DNA of 6,437 nt from Sphaerochaeta sp. (GTDB lineage: Bacteria; Spirochaetota; Spirochaetia; Sphaerochaetales; Sphaerochaetaceae), in assembly GCA_003456855.1 (NCBI GenBank), contig DMOO01000074.1, forward strand, positions 1 through 6,437, in the 5' to 3' direction. The notes below the pieces were generated by a model. That model saw only the letters and a program-made list of their open reading frames with translations, was not told where the DNA came from and did not search any database. Made by a program: the position numbers and the translations under genes. This document shows positions 1 through 4,525 of the stretch, piece by piece; the stretch's first letter is position 1; each line of letters opens with the position of its first letter.

Positions 1-1551
1 GCTGCAGAGAAGGCCTTCTCCGGAATGATAGTTGAGGATATAACCTTCGGCAAGGACGGGGAGCTGTTCCTCCATAACACATGTAAGAGCGCGGGTCTGG
101 GCGTTGCCCCAGGTACCACAAGGTACAGACCAGCAGACTACGAGTACTACACAGAGGGAGAGCCAAGGGAGACTGACAACCTGCACGGTGTCTCCCCGTT
201 CATCTCAGCCGCGTTGGAGCTTGAGTTCCCTGCACAGCTCAATGAGAAGAGATATGTCCTGAAGAAGGGTGATGACCTGAATGAAGTGCTTCTGGCAAAT
301 TCCTGCAGAGCTGCGGTAGTCATTCCAAAAGGCAAATACAAGGTCGGTCCCATTTCCGTTCCATCCCATACCAGACTGATCTTCGAGGAGGGTGCTGTCC
401 TTGATTTCGTTGATGACTTCAACGCTTATCCTCCAGTCTACACACGTTGGGAGGGAGTCAACTGCTGGGCAATGCATCCATGTGTTCTCATCAAGGATGC
501 AAAGGATGTCTGTCTCGAGGGTCCTGGTGTTCTTGACGGCCATGGAGAGAAGTGGTGGGAGTACATCCTTGTCTGGAAGAACGGCGGAAGACCTTCAAAG
601 CTCACACTTCCTATAGAGAAGCGCCTTGGAGAGCTCAATCCGAACTACAAGAACGAGCCGGGCGGAGGTGGTGGCAGACCATGCCAGTTCCTCAGACCTG
701 CACTGCTTCAGGTACTCAACTCAGAGAACGTGAAGATCAGTGGAGTCACACTTACAAGAAGCCCGTTCTGGACCTTCCATCCAATCTGCACGACAAACCT
801 GATGGTGGACGGTGTCAGGATCAACAACCCATACGATTCACCTAACACTGATGGAATGGATATAGAGTCCTGTGTGAACGTTGTTGTAAAGAATTGTGAC
901 GTCAATGTCGGTGATGACGGCATCGCAATCAAGAGTGGAAGCGGAAAGGACATGATGAAGTACCAGAGATCGGAGAACCTCTATCTGGAGAACAGCGTCG
1001 TCCGCAACGCCCACGGCGGCTTCGTCATCGGAAGCGAGACGGCCAGTGGAGTCAAGGGTGCCTACGTCAAGAACTGCCAGTTCCTTGGAACAGACAGAGG
1101 AATCAGAATCAAGACCAGACGTGGACGTGGTGGAAAGATGACAGACATCAAAGTGTCCGACATCTACATGGACAACGTCATCTGCCCGATCTCCATCAAC
1201 ATGTTCTACCGCTGTGGAAGCGATGAGCCGATGCTGTACTCTCTTGAGCCCCAGCCGATCGACGACGCAACGCCATACATCGGTGATGTTCTGATCGAGA
1301 GGGTCAAGGCGGAGAACTGCAGAAGTGCGGCAGCCTTCCTTGCAGGACTTCCTGAGAGACCTCTTGCCAACGTTGTGATCAACGACTGTGATTTCAAGGT
1401 GACCGACAAGGTTGAGGAAGGCCTTGAGGCGGAGATGTGCAAGGGAATCCCTGAGACGGATTACAGAGGAATTAGAGTCATCAATGCAGATGCCAAGTTC
1501 AATAATGTGACTGTTAACGTAGAACCGGCTGTATTGGTCGAAGAATATTGA
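1..1551 (+). CDS. GH28 family glycoside hydrolase (exo-polygalacturonase-like), 5'-partial
   Basis: The product is a polygalacturonase-type hydrolase that would cleave alpha-1,4-galacturonosyl linkages in pectic oligosaccharides. The frame is open from base 1 and ends at TGA 1549-1551. An ATG lies at 25, but the eight preceding in-frame codons look coding and no good Shine-Dalgarno precedes it, so I treat the 5' end as cut by the window. Counting from that Met, residues 1-80 are a lead-in, possibly FN3-like, and about 85-500 form the right-handed parallel beta-helix. All four GH28 catalytic motifs are present: N274-T275-D276, G296-D297-D298 (catalytic Asp residues), H330-G331-G332, and R361-I362-K363. 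The HGG(F/L)VIGSE and RIKT..RGRGG stretches resemble, from memory, the Thermotoga exo-polygalacturonase TM0437, which favours an exo mode. The usual DFGA.GDG motif at the start of the helix is missing. The next gene, garD, follows 11 bases later. The family is near certain; substrate and exo mode are inferred. Confidence 0.93.
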   Translation, partial: AAEKAFSGMIVEDITFGKDGELFLHNTCKSAGLGVAPGTTRYRPADYEYYTEGEPRETDNLHGVSPFISAALELEFPAQLNEKRYVLKKGDDLNEVLLANSCRAAVVIPKGKYKVGPISVPSHTRLIFEEGAVLDFVDDFNAYPPVYTRWEGVNCWAMHPCVLIKDAKDVCLEGPGVLDGHGEKWWEYILVWKNGGRPSKLTLPIEKRLGELNPNYKNEPGGGGGRPCQFLRPALLQVLNSENVKISGVTLTRSPFWTFHPICTTNLMVDGVRINNPYDSPNTDGMDIESCVNVVVKNCDVNVGDDGIAIKSGSGKDMMKYQRSENLYLENSVVRNAHGGFVIGSETASGVKGAYVKNCQFLGTDRGIRIKTRRGRGGKMTDIKVSDIYMDNVICPISINMFYRCGSDEPMLYSLEPQPIDDATPYIGDVLIERVKAENCRSAAAFLAGLPERPLANVVINDCDFKVTDKVEEGLEAEMCKGIPETDYRGIRVINADAKFNNVTVNVEPAVLVEEY

Positions 1552-1562
1552 GAGGACAGGAA
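1552..1562 (+). promoter_or_regulatory. Ribosome binding site of garD; decides start at 1563
   Basis: GAGG at 1552-1555 and AGGA at 1558-1561 lie in the 11-base gap before ATG 1563. A TTG at 1548 in the same frame overlaps the upstream TGA, but it has no Shine-Dalgarno at a good distance and would add residues before the normal start of the SAF domain. ATG 1563 is therefore the better start. Confidence 0.6.
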
Positions 1563-3071
1563 ATGAGAGCAGTAAAGATTGCGGATCAGGACAATGTTGC
1601 AGTAGTCACCTCTCCGGTCAAGGCTGGAGAAGTGCTTGAGGGAACTTCAATTGTAGCTCTCTCAGACATCCCACAGGGACATAAGATCGCCCTGTACGAC
1701 CTGAAGAAGGGTGACAGTGTGGTCCGCTACGGTGTTGTTCTCGGCTATATGCTTGAGGACATCAAGACAGGTGGCTGGATCAATGAGTACAACCTTGAGC
1801 TTCCGGCCTCTCCTGCAGTCGAGTCCCTCAGGCCTGGGAAGAAGGGAAAGGTTCTTGAGAACCTCCCTGCAAGAAAGACCTGGATGGGCTATGACAATGG
1901 TCCGGACCTTCCTGCCGGAAGCAGAAACATCCTTGGCATTGTGACATCCGTCCAGTGCGTTGCAGGTGTTGTCCGCAATGTTGTGGACAAGATACGCAGG
2001 GATATCCTCCCGGAGTATCCAAACGTCGATGACGTCGTGGCGGTCGTACATCCATATGGCTGTGGTGTTGCAATCAAGGCAGACGATGCCCCAATTCCAA
2101 TCAGAAGCGTCAGAAACGTGGCACATCATCCCAATTTCGGCGGCCAGATCCTTGCAGTAGGCCTCGGATGTGAGAAGCTTACAATGGACATGATCCTGAC
2201 ACCTGAGGAGAACAACAGCGAGAACGTCGTCATCCTCCAGGAGTGCAATGGCTACGATGCCATGATGAACGCCATAATAGAGAAGGCCAGAAAGAAGCTT
2301 GCCATCCTCAACCAGAGAAAGAGGGTGGAGCTCCCGCTTGAGAAGCTCAGAATCGGTGCACAGTGCGGTGGCTCAGATGCTTTCAGTGGAATATCAGCAA
2401 ACCCGACGATCGGCTATGCCTTCGACCTCCTTGCAGCAGGCGGGGCAACTGTCATGTTCTCAGAGGTCACAGAGGTCCGTGACGGTGTCCACTTCCTTGC
2501 AGAACGCTGTCAGGACGAGAAGACCGTTGAGAAGCTCAAGTATGAGATATCCTGGTACGACGAGTACCTTGCCAAGAACCATGTCGACAGAAGCGCAAAC
2601 CCGACACCGGGTAACAAGAAGGGCGGACTGAGCAACATCGTCGAGAAGGCAATGGGCTCCATCGCCAAGAGCGGACACTCACCAATCGCCGAGGTCATCG
2701 GACCTGGTGAGCTCCCACAGTGCCGTGGTCTTGTCTTTGCCGCCACACCGGCATCGGATATCGTCTGCGGTCCAAGCCAGCTCTCATCAGGCATTGTCAT
2801 GCAGCTCTTCAGCACAGGCCGTGGAACACCTTATGGGCTCCAGGAGATCCCTGTCTACAAGATCTGCACACAGCATTCGATGAAGAAGCAGTGGCCGGAT
2901 CTGTTTGATATGGATGCAGGCTTTGTCGTTACAGGAGAGAAGACGATCGCAGAGATGGGTACAGACCTCTACAATGACATACTCGATGTGGTCAGCGGCG
3001 AGAAGACCGCTGCTGAGAAGTATGGGCTGTACAACGATCTGCTGATCTTCAATCCGGCTCCAATAACGTAA
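1563..3071 (+). CDS. garD: D-galactarate dehydratase (GarD; UxaA/GarD family)
   Basis: The product dehydrates D-galactarate to 5-dehydro-4-deoxy-D-glucarate (EC 4.2.1.42) in the cytoplasm. It is 502 residues, slightly shorter than E. coli GarD (about 523), mainly at the N-terminus. Residues 2-75 form the SAF domain (DNVAVV, then IPQGHKIAL). The catalytic body carries HPYGCG (163-168), NFGGQ followed by GLGCE (C203), QCGGSDAFSG (C268), the FSEVTEVRD stretch, DRSANP.PGNKKGG (from D342), ATPASD.VCG and FSTGRGTPYGL. The last residues are FNPAPIT. The FNPAP tail, DRSANP block and TPASD.VCG segment match GarD as I recall it and differ from altronate dehydratase UxaA, so galactarate is the favoured substrate; altronate remains the alternative. 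Family members need a divalent metal, iron in studied GarD. The gene ends with tandem stops, TAA TAG. It is cotranscribed with the GH28 gene, which links it to galacturonate use; an upstream uronate oxidation step is needed but not recognised here. Confidence 0.92.
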   Translation: MRAVKIADQDNVAVVTSPVKAGEVLEGTSIVALSDIPQGHKIALYDLKKGDSVVRYGVVLGYMLEDIKTGGWINEYNLELPASPAVESLRPGKKGKVLENLPARKTWMGYDNGPDLPAGSRNILGIVTSVQCVAGVVRNVVDKIRRDILPEYPNVDDVVAVVHPYGCGVAIKADDAPIPIRSVRNVAHHPNFGGQILAVGLGCEKLTMDMILTPEENNSENVVILQECNGYDAMMNAIIEKARKKLAILNQRKRVELPLEKLRIGAQCGGSDAFSGISANPTIGYAFDLLAAGGATVMFSEVTEVRDGVHFLAERCQDEKTVEKLKYEISWYDEYLAKNHVDRSANPTPGNKKGGLSNIVEKAMGSIAKSGHSPIAEVIGPGELPQCRGLVFAATPASDIVCGPSQLSSGIVMQLFSTGRGTPYGLQEIPVYKICTQHSMKKQWPDLFDMDAGFVVTGEKTIAEMGTDLYNDILDVVSGEKTAAEKYGLYNDLLIFNPAPIT

Positions 3072-3084
3072 TAGTCCAAATTGA

Positions 3085-3153
3085 AGTAACAAACGGACAT
3101 TAAACAAAATCTGCGTACTCACTATAATGATTCTATAAACAGTAACTATCGGA
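3085..3153 (+). repeat. Direct repeat pair AGTAACnnnCGGA flanking the promoter
   Basis: Copies are at 3085-3097 and 3141-3153. They share AGTAAC and CGGA at the same 3-base spacing and agree at 11 of 13 bases. The copies are 56 bases apart start to start. One lies just upstream of the putative -35 and the other just downstream of the expected transcription start, as for a regulator with two operators. No regulator gene is in the window, so binding is inferred. Chance similarity in AT-rich DNA cannot be excluded. Confidence 0.35.
3100..3128 (+). promoter_or_regulatory. Putative sigma-70 promoter of the Gfo/Idh/MocA gene
   Basis: A perfect -10 box TATAAT lies at 3123-3128. With a 17-base spacer the -35 would be TTAAAC (3100-3105), which matches TTGACA at only three positions, so the promoter may need an activator. 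Transcription would begin near 3135, leaving a leader of about 44 bases. The surrounding 107-base gap is clearly AT-rich compared with the flanking genes. A second TATAAA at 3134-3139 has a poorer -35. Confidence 0.55.
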
Positions 3154-3159
3154 TTGTTT
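3137..3159. promoter_or_regulatory. Possible operator: inverted repeat AAACA-n13-TGTTT
   Basis: AAACA at 3137-3141 and TGTTT at 3155-3159 are inverted copies separated by 13 bases, in the untranslated leader just downstream of the putative promoter. The arms are only 5 bp and AT-rich, so this could be chance. It overlaps the second copy of the direct repeat. Confidence 0.2.
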
Positions 3160-3166
3160 CCTTAAT

Positions 3167-3173
3167 GGAGGGG
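3167..3173 (+). promoter_or_regulatory. Strong Shine-Dalgarno of the Gfo/Idh/MocA gene
   Basis: GGAGGGG lies 5 bases before ATG 3179, which fixes the start. The Rossmann glycine motif begins at residue 8, as expected for a full-length N-terminus. Confidence 0.8.
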
Positions 3174-3178
3174 AAGAT

Positions 3179-4459
3179 ATGAAGAGATATGCACAGGTTG
3201 GAACGGGTGGAAGAGCCCGCATGTATTATGAGGCAGTTGCCCAGAAGTACAAGGACATCGCCTGCATGGTCGGATTCTGTGACCAGAGCCAGACCAGAAT
3301 GAACTATGCCAACTCACGTCTTGAGGAGCTTGGCGCAAAGAAGGTCCCGACATACCTTCCTCATGAGTTCGAGAAGATGATCGAGGAGACAAAGCCGGAC
3401 ATCGTCATCGTCACATCAGTTGACCGCACCCATGATGATTACATCTGCCGCGCCATGGAGGCCGGTTGTGACGTCATCACAGAGAAGCCTCTGACAATCG
3501 ACGAGCGCAAGGCTCAGAGAATCATCGACACACAGAAGAAGACCGGAAAGCACATCCGTGTCACCTTCAACTACCGCTATGCACCATACCACACAAAGGT
3601 CAGAGAGCTGATCCGTGACGGTGCAATCGGAACACCTACATCAGTCCACTTCGAGTGGCTTCTGAACACTGAGCACGGCGCTGACTACTACAGACGCTGG
3701 CACAGAAACAAGTACAACAGCGGCGGACTTCTGGTCCACAAGGCAACACACCACTTCGACCTGGTGAACTTCTGGCTTGGTGCAGAGCCTGAGACAGTCT
3801 TCGGTTTCGGTTCCCTGCAGTTCTACGGACGTGCAGCAGCCGAGAAGCGTGGAGTGGAAAAGTTCTACTATCGCTGCCACGGAAGCGAAGTGGCCAAGAA
3901 CGACCCGTTTGCAATCGATCTTGAGGGAAACCCACAGCTCAAGGCCCTGTACCTTGACGCCGAGGAGGACAGCGGCTACATCAGAGACAGAAGCGTCTTC
4001 TCAGATGACATCAGCATCGAGGACACAATGAACCTTGTCGTACGCTACAAGAACGGAGTCCAGATGTCCTACTCACTCAACTCCTACATGCCATGGGAAG
4101 GCTTCAACGTCATGATCAACGGCACAAAGGGAAGACTTGAGTACCATTCAGTCGAGCGCACCTACATCAACGCAGGTGGAGACAAGAAGGACGAGGGAGC
4201 TGTCAAGTACAGCAACATCCGCATCTATCCTATGTTCGGCGAGCCGTACGATGCAAAGGTCGTCACAGGTGAGGGTGGCCACGGTGGTGGAGACCCAGTC
4301 ATGCTGGACGATGTGTTCCTTGAGAACCCACCGTACGACGAGTTCCACAGGGCGGCTGACTTCCATGATGGAGTCAAGTCAATCCTGGTTGGAATCGCAG
4401 GCAACAAGGCCATCGCCTCAGGCATGCCGGTAAACGTCGACAGCCTGATCCACTGGTAA
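3179..4459 (+). CDS. Gfo/Idh/MocA family NAD(P)-dependent oxidoreductase
   Basis: The product is a cytoplasmic, dinucleotide-dependent sugar or polyol dehydrogenase of 426 residues, longer than the common 330-390. Residues 1-125 form the N-terminal Rossmann fold, with the glycine motif G8-T-G-G11 and the conserved E102-K103-P104 motif, whose lysine is catalytic in the family. The C-terminal alpha/beta domain contains SGGLLVHKATHHFDL (181-195). Against the usual GG.LLDLG.H..D pattern, H191 aligns with the conserved histidine and H187 replaces the usual aspartate, with K188 next to it. An extended region at about 205-285 (FYYRC to EDTMN) and a glycine-rich GGHGGGD loop (366-372) account for the extra length. 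No signal peptide or membrane segment is seen. It has its own likely promoter and strong ribosome site, and is closed by a terminator. Substrate cannot be read from sequence; context suggests a sugar or uronate from pectic oligosaccharides. The family is near certain, the substrate unknown. Confidence 0.92.
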   Translation: MKRYAQVGTGGRARMYYEAVAQKYKDIACMVGFCDQSQTRMNYANSRLEELGAKKVPTYLPHEFEKMIEETKPDIVIVTSVDRTHDDYICRAMEAGCDVITEKPLTIDERKAQRIIDTQKKTGKHIRVTFNYRYAPYHTKVRELIRDGAIGTPTSVHFEWLLNTEHGADYYRRWHRNKYNSGGLLVHKATHHFDLVNFWLGAEPETVFGFGSLQFYGRAAAEKRGVEKFYYRCHGSEVAKNDPFAIDLEGNPQLKALYLDAEEDSGYIRDRSVFSDDISIEDTMNLVVRYKNGVQMSYSLNSYMPWEGFNVMINGTKGRLEYHSVERTYINAGGDKKDEGAVKYSNIRIYPMFGEPYDAKVVTGEGGHGGGDPVMLDDVFLENPPYDEFHRAADFHDGVKSILVGIAGNKAIASGMPVNVDSLIHW

Positions 4460-4465
4460 GAAGAT

Positions 4466-4477
4466 CGGAAGATTCCG
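4466..4477. repeat. Short palindrome CGGAA-GA-TTCCG next to the terminator
   Basis: Five-base inverted arms around a 2-base centre lie seven bases after the oxidoreductase stop. The loop is too small for a good RNA hairpin, so if functional it would be a protein site. Its last base is the first of the terminator stem. This may be coincidence. Confidence 0.2.
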
Positions 4478-4506
4478 GGGTTGGAGAAGTCCAACCCCAT
4501 GTTTTT
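4477..4506 (+). terminator. Rho-independent terminator after the oxidoreductase gene
   Basis: A perfect 9-bp stem, GGGGTTGGA (4477-4485) with TCCAACCCC (4490-4498), encloses the 4-base loop GAAG. The spacer ATG and a run of five T follow (4502-4506). The minus-strand side has no T-run, so it acts only on + strand transcripts. The 3-base gap between stem and T-run and the short run suggest incomplete termination, which fits the next gene starting about 20 bases later. Confidence 0.85.
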
Positions 4507-4512
4507 ATTCTT

Positions 4513-4518
4513 GAGGAG
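4513..4518 (+). promoter_or_regulatory. Shine-Dalgarno of the jelly-roll/propeller gene
   Basis: GAGGAG lies 7 bases before ATG 4526 and supports that start. It falls directly after the terminator T-run and outside the hairpin, so the hairpin does not occlude it. Confidence 0.75.
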
Positions 4519-4525
4519 TGTTTCA

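Noticed and set aside
1548..1562. TTG start of garD overlapping the GH28 stop
   Set aside because: TTG is rare, lacks a well-placed Shine-Dalgarno and adds only MRGQE before a good ATG with its own ribosome site.
1662..2129. Antisense open frame of 155 codons within garD
   Set aside because: The sense frame is unmistakable GarD. The antisense product has no recognisable motif and no start signals.
1563..3071. Altronate dehydratase UxaA as the identity of the second gene
   Set aside because: The FNPAPIT end, the DRSANP..GNKKGG block and TPASD.VCG fit GarD better, though both are one family and activity is untested.
3072..3099. Terminator after garD
   Set aside because: The only inverted match, GTCC (3074-3077) with GGAC (3095-3098), is 4 bp with a 17-base loop and no T-run.
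4481..4511. TTGGAG with TATTCT as a promoter for the last gene
   Set aside because: The boxes are weak, the spacer is 19 bases and lies in the terminator stem, and the start site would fall in or next to the Shine-Dalgarno.
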